The translations under genes and the position numbers were made by a program. The notes below the pieces were generated by a model. The model saw only the letters and a list, made by a program, of their open reading frames with translations, was not told where the DNA came from and searched no databases. Of a DNA stretch of 64,000 nucleotides, positions 13,810 to 25,197 are shown piece after piece (within the stretch, counting starts at the first letter, position 1; the number at the start of each line of letters is the position of its first letter). Origin of the DNA: Stenopsyche tienmushanensis (Eukaryota > Arthropoda > Insecta > Trichoptera > Stenopsychidae); NCBI GenBank assembly GCA_008973525.1, contig WACJ01000113.1, forward strand, positions 186,001-250,000. The letters run 5' to 3'.

Positions 13810-14880
13810 ATTCATTTCCTTATTGAACAGCTCCGAAAATAATTGACGACGCATTGTTAGCTTGTGGAATGTTCTTTTAAAAATATTTTAATATTCTCAA
13901 AATCTATCTTTCAATAGTCTTAAATTTGTCTATTTACACAAAACTTATGTCCCAAACTTTTTCTATTTAATTTCTGATATTCTCACTTTTTGGGACATCA
14001 TCATTCGCTCATTTGTCAAGGTCAAAAATTCTACTTCCTGGCACATTTATCTAGAAGTCGCTTCCATAATTGCTTCAATCGATTCTGTTATCTGTTTTTT
14101 TTTAGAATCGCCTTCCCACGTCAAATATGGTAAGTTCTTTGCGATCTTTTAAAAAAATGGACTACAACCATCATTATTGATAACAACTTATCATAATGGA
14201 TTACTATTGGCAATTGAAGGAGATGTATTTCATCGAAAATCTGATTCGTCACTGCTGATAGAAACCCTGAAGGTTCATGTTGCATTTGCAAAAACAATAA
14301 AAAAAAAGCCAAACATCTTCATCAAAATCAGTTTAATATGAGAATGGAATTTGACGGTCCGGGAAATGAGCTTTAGTCATTTTTGTTACTATCACTGGTT
14401 GTTTACACTATACAAAAAACATCTTCTTTATTTCCATTAACTAGCGTTCAAATTTCCAATTCAAATCTAGAACATATCAAGTCAGTCCCAAAGTTCGCGC
14501 GCATTTTGGAGAAATTTTTAAATAGTGTGAATAAAACACAATTTAACATAAGATTTAGAATCTGTCGAAATATATCGTCATTTGACTAATGTATTATTCA
14601 GTCTGTCATCAATTTTCGTAAACATCGGATGCATATTAGTACCTATAGAAAATAAATATCGATAATCAATACAAACATGCTATGTTATATTTTTTATTTT
14701 CATGTGGCGAATCTGTTAGATTTGCTGTGATAAAAATGAGAAGTGTACACGGTGAACATACTATCAGTGTAAGGACTGCGCAAAATTGTTTAAAAAATAA
14801 ATAAAGTTGGAAAAAGTAGTATTTAAGATGAACCCCATACAGAACGTCCTGTTATTTTTGGTAACGACGTTCTTAAAAAT
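13810..14880. other. Non-coding stretch
   Basis: Nothing convincing. An AAACTTATGTCCCAAAC string near 13950 recalls the mariner terminus but has no partner. Confidence 0.4.
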
Positions 14881-15470
14881 CATCATCATAAAAATCAAAA
14901 AAATCATATAAACTATCTCCCAAGCTTATCATAAACGCTTTGGAAGATGTGTTTAAACTGCTATCTTGGAAAAAGTGCCGACACAGTATTGACAACACAC
15001 AAGTGGAGAAATTGTGACATATTATTAATAGCCGAATTGTCTGAAAAGCTTCAAGACATGCTCCAAGACCTAAACGAAGTGTCAAGTAAAATTTGTCTGA
15101 AAATGAACATGGATAAAATCGAAGCCATGATAAATAGTCACAATTCTCAGACCTTCGGGGCGATATCCATTGGGGGAACACAAATTGAGATTAAAAATAA
15201 ATACACTTATCTGGGACAAGTAATACATCTCAACAGAAATTGGCAGACGAATACCACTGGGATGGCAGCATTTAACCAACGCATCATCCCAGTGTTAACC
15301 CACGAAGACGTGGAATCTAATATCAGGCATTTTACACAGAATAAAGTTTTCCCAGCGTGCCATAGAGAGATCTATAGGCTCGGAGTGTCTTTATAATATA
15401 GAATCAGAAACGAGGATATCCGAAGAAGAACTCGAGTAGTAGACGCTACTGAAAGAATTGACACACTTAA

Positions 15471-17057
15471 GGGGGTATTCCAATGTGAACGCGTAAAAAA
15501 AGGCATATTTTCGATAATTTTTTTCTCTGAAACTATAGCATATAATTAAACGAATGTTTTTCTATCTTAAAGGCATATTTAAGGAGAAGGACAAAAGATT
15601 TTTTTTGATGATCAAAAATATTTATTTATTTATTTATGACAAAAAAATCAAGCGAATAAAAAAAAAAGTTTTCTGCTGGCGTAGGTACTTTGGGCTCTCC
15701 TGGTGATCTGAAATAGAAAATTGAAATCGTTTATTAATCTAGGTAACTGTCCCTATCGCAGGTACCTCAACTTTTTTATTTCATTGAAAATTGACAAAAT
15801 GGCGGCGTTTTTTGTAAAAGAGAGAGAAAAACACACATTTTTTGCACCATAAATGAGGTGAAATTATAAGTTAAAATATAAATATCAACAACTTGGAGGC
15901 ACGGACGATAGCCATAATAGTTCTTAATATCGTATTAAAATTTGAAGTCGATACGCTTAGCCATTTTTTAAAAATCACCTACGCCAGGTGCAAAAATGTC
16001 GTTTTGAGAAAAACGCGTTTAAAGTTTTTAAAGATGAAAGGTCATAGAAAACTTACCTTTTCGACTGATCAGCAATGCCCCAACCATACAAGGTACTTTT
16101 TTCTTCGTCATAGACTTCTTATTTAGCCGCTCTAGCTTCTCTCCTTGCGATTCGAGCGGCTTTTGAAGCAAAGAAGCTGCGTTGGTCTGGGCGTTGTAAG
16201 CGCGCATTGTCGCAGTCCTTGGCGAAACTCAAACTTCCAGGGCCAAGTAAACAGCTCATGACTTCCAAAATCTTAAGTATTCTTTTCTGACCTTCATCAA
16301 TTATGCAAGCTGCATTATAGGTGGCAATTTCCAATTTTTTTGCCGCAATAGACATATTTAGGTGCCAAACGCAAGCAGTGAAACTTTCGTTGTCATTTTG
16401 CGTGTTGGAACGTAAGTATCTCTCTAAAAGTTCATTTTGGCTCAGCTCTTCATAAATTGGCTTCAAAGTGTCTTGTATTTTGTTATATTCATCTGTATCT
16501 TCTTTGCCAATTCACGCATTGCATGCTTTATAGAAACTCGATTTTATGATGATATCAAAGATTATATCGGAATATTTTCCAATCGGTGATACAATGCCTA
16601 GAAGAGAAGAAAATCCTCTCTTGAACTACGAACCATCGCTAGAAACTGAGAGCTCATTTTCTGGAAAGCCAGCTTGTACATTTAACTCTTTTTCTTCTCG
16701 AACGGCTTTACGAATCACAATGTCGTACACAGCGTTTACGCTTTCAGAGATAGATTTTATAATATTATAATATAAATTTACGTTAAAACTCTTGCCAATA
16801 TCCATATATCCACAAAGATAGTTTATATTTTGCAAACCAGCGCCAATCAATCGCGTAACATACACGAAACGGCGGTATCTGCTTCGAAAACATAGCGCGC
16901 GCGCAGTTAGATGCTCTCCGTTGGAGCATTATAATTAGTCAACAAGATAGGAAACACCCAAACCGATTCTAGAATATCAATTTAAAGGATACAAACTATC
17001 GAAAAATTCAAACAAAAAAAAAACGATTTTTCGAAACGGTCACATTGGAATACCCCC
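15471..17057. mobile_element. TTAA-flanked DNA transposon nested in the RTE element
   Basis: The element begins GGGGGTATTCCAATGTGAAC. The reverse complement of its end is GGGGGTATTCCAATGTGACC, so the TIRs match at 20 of 21 positions. TTAA flanks it at 15467-15470 and 17058-17061. Removing the element plus one TTAA restores the LINE reading frame from ERIDTL into KWQWGRQ, which is direct proof of a precise insertion. The length is 1587 bp. TTAA target choice fits piggyBac or Sola3-type elements, but the TIR starts with G and not CCC, and the transposase is not piggyBac-like to my eye. The superfamily is therefore left open. Confidence 0.9.
16119..16890 (-). pseudogene. Transposase of the TTAA-flanked element, decayed
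   Basis: Two blocks on the minus strand belong to one protein. The upstream block (16626-16865) reads YVTRLIGAGLQNINYLCGYM, then IIKSISESVNAVYDIVIRKAV and ends at VSSDGS. This is like the 'VSGDGTW' segment, which carries a probable catalytic Asp, of a transposase type common in insect genomes and often annotated as Mutator-like. After a stop and frameshifts, the downstream block (16119-16466) reads PIYEELSQNELLERYLRS, TQNDNESFTACVWHL and later SKAARIARREARAAK. The conserved TQNxNESF motif supports the same family. Stops and the lost Trp after SDG make it inactive. The family name is from memory. Confidence 0.75.
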
Positions 17058-17262
17058 TTAAGTGGCAATGGGGGAGACAAATGTGTCGAAGAAACGACGG
17101 TCGATGGGGAAGAAAAGTGTTGGAATGGAGACCCCTGTAAGACTGACGACATCGAAAGAATATCAGGATGAAGCTGGATGCGGAAAGCGGAGGATCGAGA
17201 GGGATGAAGACTCATGCGTTCAACGATGGACGAACACAGACTGATGATGATGATGATGATTA

Positions 17263-18597
17263 TGAATCTTTCCTCAGCGGTCAGACTGCAAGACGATTTG
17301 AAGATTCCGCCACAACCAGGCGCACAGCTCATCAGATACCCATTGAAACCATCCTACTGTATTCAACCATCGACATCTTATTCCGCACTCTATGTGACAA
17401 TAAAGTCTATTTGGACAATAAAATCAAAAGTTTATCGTGGCTTTAAAAAAAACATAATTTATCGGCTTTAAATCCTACATCTTAAAATAGACATCAAGGA
17501 CCTCCAATTTACTATAAGTCGCAGTAAAAAACACTTAAAAAACTAAGAACACTTACCTGACTATCGACGCTGCATGACGTTCAGGATAGATCCTGGAGTA
17601 CGGGACGCATTCTGGAACAACACTGCACTTTATTTATTAAGATATATCCCTCTGACGATTAAGCCAAACCGTATAACCTGAGAACCGAACACGCACTGAT
17701 TGTCGCCTAGCTTAATTCGACGGCTCAACTGAGCGTACGAATATAAATGTATTAATACTTAATGAAAATTATTATGAAAAACTATTGAAAGAATGCATGA
17801 GATTCTCTCTGAGATGAGCTCTTTTGATATATTCCCAAAAATATTTTTATCAAATTTGAAATTCATTAAAAAATAATATATTTATGCAACGAAAAGGATG
17901 GTGATTTTTTTTGAAAAATAATATTTTTGGGAATATATCGCAGCAGCTTATTTAATCCCAGGATTTTTAAAAAATAGTTTTTCTTATAAATATTAATAAT
18001 TTCTCATAAATGCGTTTCAATTTGTCCGTCCAGTTTAGGCGTCGAGTTTATGCTATGCAACAATATTCGGTGCAGAGCTATATTTTATTTTCACAGGTTA
18101 GGATGTGCATGTGCGTATGTTAAGTGATATTTTTTAATACACAGAGTGTTGTGCCGTTCCTGAATGTGATCCGTGTTCCAGACTATATCCTGATCGTCAT
18201 GCAGCTAAAATATTGAGGCATGTAGTCATAGTTTTTAAGTATATTGTAATACGATTATTAGGCTTATTATCGAAATGTTTAATGTTGAACAATTGCATTG
18301 AGATTTCAAGAACACAGATCGGAAATAATACTCATAGTGGATTGGAAAATCAAGATGTCTATTTTAAGATGTGGGATTTAGGTCCGATTTTTGTATCATT
18401 TTTTTAAAGTCACGACTAACATTCAAATGTATATGTAAAATACGATATTCGGAAGTGATTCATTTAGCATTTCATAGCTAAAAGCTTCATTGAGCATCAA
18501 TTTTTCCTTAGATTAAAGAAAATACATCATATATCATTTTAAAAATATATCATCAGCTAAATAATTGGACTAAAATGTGTCAAATATTTAATTTCAG
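17263..18597. other. Non-coding stretch
   Basis: No gene recognised. The sequence is A+T-rich, with a slightly GC-richer block at 17560-17740 that carries no open frame. Confidence 0.45.
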
Positions 18598-18790
18598 GTA
18601 TGAAATCGTGTTTAATATAAAAGAAATCCGCAATTGTTTGATTACGAAATCGACCAGCCTTGATCAATCAATAGTCTTAAGTTTAGATGGACGTTGTGAA
18701 AAATTGTATAGTGTGGTTCAAAAGAACTGCTGGTGAGCCAAATTCCAAAGGTGTCCAGGACTTCAAAATTCATGCAGTAAGAGCTCTCAG
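18598..18790 (+). CDS. Candidate 5' coding exon, unknown product
   Basis: A consensus acceptor (TTTAATTTCAG) ends at 18597 and a consensus donor (CTCAG|GTAAGG) begins at 18791. Between them an ATG at 18687 opens MDVVKNCIVWFKRTAGEPNS and continues, 34 codons plus two bases, to the donor. Base composition in this frame is less A+T-rich than the flanks. I recognise no family. A short upstream ATG frame (18601) precedes it. The next possible acceptor (about 18900) would bring an immediate stop, so if the exon is real its partner lies elsewhere. A chance frame is a serious alternative. Confidence 0.3.
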
Positions 18791-18949
18791 GTAAGGATAA
18801 TAAGATTTACAAGATAAATTTGAGCTATCATTTAATTTGTTATCTAAAATATACACACAAAATATTTGGTCTAATGGATGTTTAAATTATTTGTTTTAGG
18901 TAAGTCTTTCGAATAGCGCAATATCAATCCGAAACACCGAAGTTTTTTT

Positions 18950-19538
18950 GATATTTAAATGCTAGTTCGAGTTGATGATCGCGTGAGCCCCTATTTTCGT
19001 ATAACACCATCAATGTGACTGATAAAAAAAAATTCTGCTGAGACACGGACTAAAACACGCAAAATTCCCGATTTCTCGATAAATGATTTATTTCCGTCGG
19101 TGCAGATGAATACTTATATATTATACTATAATACTTTGATGTGATTCATAATTATATTACGGAGGAATACAAAAATTTTGAACCCCGTATCTATTATATT
19201 TCATATCGATATTCACCATTATTAGACTCGAAGCGTAGTAAATACATCACCGGTAGGGAAAGGTTAATATAACCATTTGAAAAACATATATGTATACATA
19301 GATTAGACAGTTATTGCCCCTAGGCGTCATCTAAGCCCGCCAATTAGTAGTTACGCCACTGCTTCCAAGTGATCAGATTTCGGCGAGAGCCTCTCGGTTT
19401 AGTAGCCTTCAACGTACTGGTGAGGTGTACGATTTCTGTTAGATAAAAATTTTAATCCCGATTTTTTCCGGATTGTGTTTACTAATCCCGGGATTCATGA
19501 GTATCTAAACTGTTCGGGATCCCGGGATTGCATTCCCT
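18950..19538 (-). mobile_element. hAT-like relic, copy 1 (with embedded TTAA repeat)
   Basis: This segment aligns along most of its length with 26962-27493, and in reverse orientation with 54238-54556. The right end reads inward as TAGGGAATGCAATCCCGGGA, a hAT-like terminus. The left end corresponds to sequence just upstream of the hAT C-terminal coding block that is kept in copy 2. Internal sequence at about 19150-19263 contains a TTAACCTTTCCCTACCGGTG motif on the minus strand, shared with the small TTAA-flanked repeats at 24644, 52592 and 56006. No intact coding remains. Confidence 0.7.
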
Positions 19539-19593
19539 AGTCAAGACTCAATTTTAATCTCTCTGTATGTCTGTGTTTTAAGTGATATTTTAT

Positions 19594-19735
19594 TTTTTAT
19601 TGCAAATCTAGTCATTCATTGTCGGTTTTGCACAACCTTGGTAATTGTCTCAATATTCACATTTTCAGATCCAGAAAGATAGAGTAGGTCTGGATCGATT
19701 GATCAGAACGATCGATTGTAAATACATATTAGTAT
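19594..19735. repeat. Dispersed repeat R4, copy 1 (pair at 43951-44080)
   Basis: Both copies share a GCAAATCTAGTCA start, a cytosine-poor spacer with GCACAAC/GCACGAC, then AGATCCA...AGA and a CTGGATCGA block rich in GATCGAT. Spacing is similar in the two. No coding and no terminal repeats are evident. Confidence 0.55.
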
Positions 19736-19739
19736 GTAC

Positions 19740-20600
19740 TTCTTATCTCTCCTATAAATCTGTTAGTACGGTGAAATTTATGGTCTATAATCTGGGCTGG
19801 AGCTCGAACCTTTATGATACAATATCTATATTTATGGATGCATAAATGCGTAAGTTGTGGATATCGTAAATATGATCAAATACTATCTTGGGTTACTGCA
19901 TTTGCTTACATCTTTTGTCAAACGAGTGAATAGCGGTAACATGAAATACGAAATGGGATTTTATTTTGAATTTTTGTTTTGGGTTCTGTGGGGTTGGAGT
20001 TTCCCTCTTTGTACGCAGGCTTATATTTCTTTTGGCGAAATTTTCTTTGGACGTCTTAAGAAAATCTGTCACAATTTTTTCCCCCTATCTCTCTTTTTTT
20101 GTCGAATTTGGTGGCCCATTAAATAGCTGGAAAACTAGTTTTTCCGATTAGCGAGATTTTAAAGTAGACGCTTTCTATTCCACTTACTGAGGAAAGCCTT
20201 CGTATTATTGATTTGCTGAGAAGTGTCTTATATCAAGAATATTCGTATCTATCAAAGCTTTTTCCATAGATATCAGATGCAAGAATCAATATGCAAGCTT
20301 CAAATGTGATTTGGATGAGTTTAAATATTCGCATTTAACATTCAGATCACGAAGGGCAAATTCCAAGTATTTTTTTAAAAAATATATATAATTTCACGTT
20401 TAAAAAATCTAATAGATTATAAAGTGTATTATAATAACAAAAATTAATTGAATATTATGTTATATATGATATGCTCTATTTACATCATGTCGAATTTAAA
20501 AGATTTGTGTTGATGGGGTGTTTTTTTTTTTTAAATAATAAAATAAGGGTACGTGTATGAAAGTGATTGTAAGAATATATTATTGACATAAATAAGTGTC
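19740..20600. other. Non-coding stretch
   Basis: The open frame at 19857-20126 (+) is hydrophobic but has no recognisable motif and overlaps an equally open second frame. I do not call it as a gene. Confidence 0.4.
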
Positions 20601-20602
20601 TG

Positions 20603-20700
20603 CATAGTGCAGTGGGAACGCGTGCCGCACTACGCGCTGCTGCACCGGTACTCATCTGTCTCCAGTCTCGTCTGCGCTTCCTAGAGATCGTTCATATAGA
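20603..20700 (+). repeat. GC-rich block, possible tRNA-derived SINE head
   Basis: TAGTGCAGTGGGAACGCG resembles a tRNA box A, and CGGTACTCATC about 45 bases later is a weak box B. The block is clearly GC-richer than its surroundings. There is no obvious tRNA cloverleaf, tail or target duplication, so the assignment is tentative. Confidence 0.25.
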
Positions 20701-22100
20701 CGCTACACTTTTAGTATTTTTAAATTATTAATTAAATAGTTCCCCAAAAAATACAAAATGTACGACTATATATATTAACAAAATGAAATTCATTAAATAC
20801 GTTTAAAAAAAAAAACAAAAAAATTATATGCAATCCAAATGATTTTAATAATTTTATCTGTGAAAATATTTTTTTAATTTTGTTAAAATGTATAATTACA
20901 AACACGATTAAAATTCTATAAAACAATCAACAATGCCATTCATAAACCGGTTCGTTCTCAATGCAGGTAATCAATATCAAGGACAATAAATGTTTATCTA
21001 TGTATGCCAAAATTATTTTATGTATCGCTTTAAACATTTATTTTAATGGCTTTAAACTGAAATAGAATGTAAAAAAAGCGAGGCGAATTCGAGGCGATTT
21101 TTAATAAAGGACAGTCTGCATATTGCAGCATATCTTCGGCATTATGTCACATTTTTAATCAGTAAACAATCTTATGTTAAATACATATATGACATATTTA
21201 TGTTAAAAATTGAACTCGATAACCTTTATAACGATTTATAAGCACTTTTTCACAATTGAGTGTTCGTTTTCGAGCAAATTAATGCACATCTAATTTTAGA
21301 ATAAAAACATTAGAACAAACAACTGTACAAATTAATATGAATGTATTATCATAGTTCAACCGTATGCAACTCATCGCACGATCGATGCTGAATTCAATAA
21401 AAATGAATCACGTCTTTATTATTTGCATTCTATATTCACTTTATCGTACGCTCAATATTGAATGTTTATATATTGAGTATCTAAGTAGAAAAATATTATT
21501 GGATTTCTTATACGAAACAAAATTGCTTAAGTAAAACATCTCTATGCGCCGTGGGGTAATTGACTTGAAAGGCCACGAAAAGTGTGTTTATAAACGGCAA
21601 TTTGTTCAATCATTTGTAGCATGTCCGCCTTTGTCGCATACATTACAGACATTATACGTATGCGCACCGCCACCACTACTGTGTGTGTCTACACGTAGCA
21701 TAAAGCGATCACTAGACCAGTAGTATGCCTATTTTATTATATATTACATAAACACTTCTTCATCTTTTAGCTAACGATTTTCTATAATAAACGGAAAACA
21801 GCAATGCATAAAAACAATTTTAGGTGCTAAGAAGTTTTAATGTTATTATGCGTGAGTCTCATGCATTTTATTATTTAATTTTAACGCAAATAGAGTTTGT
21901 GGATAAATTCAAATGTGAACGTGATATTTTGTATATTTCTGAGTTTATTGTGGCTTTCTTGTATCAGATTAAATTTGTTGTTTTTATAAATTTGTGTTTT
22001 TTTATATTGCATTTATAATAATAATAAATTATTTGAATTTCAGGCGTTCGAAGTTTCCGGTCAATAATTAATTATTTGAATAAAATATTTTTGGAGAGGC
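20701..22100. other. Non-coding stretch upstream of the GC-rich promoter
   Basis: A+T-rich, with no supported gene. The segment at 21545-21720 is somewhat GC-richer and has a GTGTGTGT run. Confidence 0.4.
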
Positions 22101-22148
22101 CCTTTTAACGGTACCGCGTGTTTATTGCCGGAGCCGCATAGCTCGGAT

Positions 22149-22183
22149 TCAGTTCGGCTCCGGCTGTGTTCGGAGTAGGTTGT
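22149..22183 (+). promoter_or_regulatory. TATA-less core promoter: initiator plus DPE
   Basis: The arthropod-type initiator TCAGTT is at 22149-22154. Taking its A (22151) as +1, the sequence at +28 to +33 (22178-22183) is GGTTGT, a full match to the downstream promoter element consensus RGWYVT at exactly the required spacing. No TATA box is seen at -30. The site sits in a sharply GC- and CpG-rich island (about 22100-22330) in A+T-rich DNA, and a strong splice donor follows 179 bases after +1. Confidence 0.65.
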
Positions 22184-22329
22184 GTGTGTTGGGTGCGCGC
22201 GCGTCGGCGACTAAAGCACGTGTGTACATCAATCTGTGTACAGCGGCCACGGTTGATGTGCGTTCATTCGCGGACATTTTGGGACCCCAAACCTATTTGT
22301 GCAGCCGGAGGATGAAGTAAACCCGCCAA
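22151..22329 (+). other. Probable non-coding first exon
   Basis: The interval runs from the predicted start site to a donor of the form CAA|GTGAGT at 22330. It contains a 19-codon upstream frame (ATG at 22256, stop at 22313) and an ATG-AAG-TAA at 22312, so any main start must lie in a later exon. The GC-rich composition ends soon after the donor. The nearest supported coding exon on this strand is the furin-like exon at 40888. A link between them would mean an 18.5-kb first intron and is only an inference. Confidence 0.5.
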
Positions 22330-24643
22330 GTGAGTGTTAAAAGCACACCTTTCTTATTCTTCCAGCGCGAATGTCACGAACTTATCAAAGAGATATTTAC
22401 AGTTACACTCCACTTTAATGTACAATTTTTGCTTCGCCTCGTTTCTGTGAGAAATCGCACGCCCGTAGGTTAAGAACGGGAGTAATCTGTCGATTGGGTA
22501 AAAATTACCCGAAGGTAATCTGCGTACATCATGTGTTGAAGTGTCAAAAGTCAAGTAGGGCGTTCACTAAATACTTTTCTCTTTCGAAATCCAAGGTGTC
22601 GAGATATGTCATCCTGTCAACGCGAATAACAAATAACTAGATTTTATGTTATGTTTTCCCGTTTCATTGACGACATAAACATTATGTTGAAATCTATCCA
22701 TGTTGTCGTACAAAATAATGTCTTGCAAAAAACATATCATCGATCAGCCATTATCAAGTCATATTCTTCGTACGTATTTATGAAGAAATACTGAAGTAAT
22801 AATAGCTTTTGGCAGTTTATTATGGTACTAAAGAAAACTTCCCAACAAAAAAGTCTTAAGAACTCAGCCCTCCCAAAACATTTTCGTCACGATAAAAGTT
22901 AAGACTTATTTTCGGAAGTCGACCTTAATTATTATTCAAAAGTTGGTCCAAAAAAGCGTCCAATTTAAAAATTTATCAGGAACATCTCTTCGAAAATCTA
23001 CCAAAACAATCATCATTCATTAATAATTTAAGCGTTTAAAATAAATAAATAAGTCCATACTGTTTTTGTTGATGCAGAAATAACAATCTGACGCATGCTT
23101 TACGCCCACCCTGTTCTTGGCAGGATCGGTTGTTAATCCTATTGCAGGTACCAAATTCACCTGTAATATGCAACCCGACAATAAAACAAATTTATATTAA
23201 TTATTCCACTACAAAACACAAACGTCAACGTATCAGGACCGCATGACCCGCGAAGAGCTATCATGCACAATTAATTACTTCCGAAAATAATCGATTACGC
23301 ATTACAAAAGTATATCGCAACTTAATCGTTCATTCCATCGAGTTTGATCCTTGCACGTGCGTAAATCAATTTCCACGCATTTAATTAATTAAATGCGATC
23401 CGATAATCTCTCGCGAATCCTGTGTTCCTGATACCATTGTTTTTAACGCGGAACAATTCGTTTCAGCATTTTGGGCAGCGCAGTCGAATATTATGACTCA
23501 AATCGTTCTACTCTATTAATCATTGAATGATGTAACGGCGATAGATAATAATGCTATTTTTGATAGCCCAAGTCAAAAATCGGCTGTCATAATAACGTAT
23601 TTTCTTACATCATATAAATTATTCGGTATCGTCATAAAGAAAATATGTTGTTAATCAATCAATGTATTGCGAAATATTCGACATTGATATCGTTGAGCGC
23701 TCGAAATTGCATTTGGCAGGTCATATAGCAAGATGAACGGATTACAATGTAATCAATCCATCTAACGCATCGATGTAACCAATATTGTAATACTATATTA
23801 ATATATTTAAAGGCCTGTTGATATACTTTTTTTGTCATGCGATGTCGACATGTTTGTTATTTGATTATTTTTTACAATGCAAGATTGCTCGTTATATCCG
23901 TGATCTCCTTATAATATCAATATGTTCATATTTTATTAAGCAATTTATAACATACATCTATTATTACGTGCAGCCGTCGAGAGATATAATATTTTGCATT
24001 ACGGTTAATATTTATAAAGTACAGATGGCAGTGACATTATTTGTGTAATTATTTCTACAAAGCTGATTCCTTCTTATTTTGTTGTTTTGATATTGTAAGC
24101 AAACAAAACTGATAATCTACCGCGGTGAAGTTGTTTTCGACATTTAAAACCACTTTTGATATCTCTTAATAATTATTATTTTAATGTCTTGTCTTGTACA
24201 ATATTTCAATCAAGTTTTCGTGGTAAAACTTTAGCCACGTATACCAAAGCCTTAAGCCACCTTGTATCGTAAGTAGACGATGTTTATGCAACAATAATTA
24301 TCGTAAACTACTTGTAGAATAAAAAATAACTTTGTAGATTTTAATTTAACGCGGTATATTCAATTATTTAGGTTTCTAAAATTGTTATTAATGTCCGCAG
24401 CGTTGAAAGCTTGATAGACTGTAATTTTTCTTATGTACATTGTATAAACACTGACTAAACTAAAAATTAATTTAGTAGAAATGGGTTGAAAATTTCGGTC
24501 GCTGCCTCCCGTGTTGGATTAAACATGACTAACGCAATTTAAAAAAAATATTAATATTTTTATTCCGACGACTAGAAATGTGTTAATATACTAGCTGATA
24601 TCATTGTAATGGTTTCAAAATTGATGTAATCTAATGATACTAA
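22330..24643. other. Probable intron or intergenic sequence
   Basis: No gene, RNA or repeat recognised. The open frames at 22354-22554 (-) and 23818-24048 (+) lack motifs and splice support. Confidence 0.4.
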
Positions 24644-24773
24644 CCTTTTCCTTCCCTGTGTTATATTTGCTACAACTTGATTCTAATAATGTGGTTTTTA
24701 AATCACTTTTTCATATGGTGTACCAAATACATATCATCGGAGCGCGCGGGTGTTTTTAGCACAGTAAAGGCGG
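24644..24773. mobile_element. Small TTAA-flanked MITE, copy at 24.6 kb
   Basis: The left end reads CCTTTTCCTTCCCTGTG. The reverse complement of the right end reads CCGCCTTTACTGTGCTAAAAA. The right flank is TTAA (24774-24777) and the left flank is CTAA, a one-base decay of TTAA. The interior shares CTACA...TAATAATG and GGTGTACCAAATACATATCA with 52592-52756 and 56006-56117. The CC start next to TTAA is reminiscent of piggyBac-type termini. Confidence 0.6.
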
Positions 24774-25118
24774 TTAAAGATTTTATTTGTTTTTAATTTT
24801 GCAGACTATTCAATTGTCGCATAAAAATATTTTTACGACGAAAAATTCTATATAATAGGCAAATTATATTGTATTATGTTTATTGTATAACTACACATTA
24901 AACGTTTAAAACGTGACACTAATGTGTTGCTAAAAAAATGCAATTCTATCGTTTTATCTTATGACATAGTTTATGATTCAGATTATTGGTAATCTCTGTG
25001 TCATTTTCCTTCTAACGTCATCAGCTCGATAATAACTCAATGCACTTTAAAATTGCATTATTGTAGCCCAATCTTATCTATTGTACCGCACACAATCGTA
25101 TTTCATCCACAGTCTAAA

Positions 25119-25185
25119 ACAGGATTTCTCAAACTATGTTCCGCAGAAAGTAAAGTAAAGATTTCCGGTGAAATCCTTAGATTTG
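25119..25185. repeat. Solitary hAT-like terminus
   Basis: CAGGATTTCTCAAACTATGT followed by TCCGCAGAAAG resembles the common hAT terminal phrase (CAGnGGTTCTCAAACT...GGTCCGCAG). No matching opposite end was found nearby. Confidence 0.4.
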
Positions 25186-25197
25186 GATAATTTAAAT

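Larger units (their letters stand above)
14900..17260 (+). mobile_element. 5'-truncated RTE-like non-LTR retrotransposon, interrupted at 15471-17057
   Basis: The 3' part of a LINE reverse transcriptase is visible. It starts with SPKLIINALEDVFKLLSW (RT palm), continues after a frameshift with DILLIAELSEKLQDMLQDLN, then MNMDKIEAMINSHNSQTFG and NKYTYLGQVIHLNRNWQ. It ends, beyond the insertion, with KWQWGRQMCRRNDGRW, VLEWRP and VQRWTNTD followed by a stop at about 17242. These are hallmark 3' segments of RTE-like LINEs in arthropods. The element terminates in a TGA repeat (17242-17260), the usual microsatellite tail of RTE elements. The FADD active-site block is damaged. It is a dead, 5'-truncated copy on the + strand. 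Confidence 0.85.

Noticed and set aside
16982..17471. Several overlapping open frames on both strands
   Set aside because: They are shadows of the LINE 3' end, its TGA tail and the TTAA-element terminus.
19857..20126. Hydrophobic open frame resembling a membrane protein
   Set aside because: The composition follows local T-richness, and an overlapping second frame is equally open.
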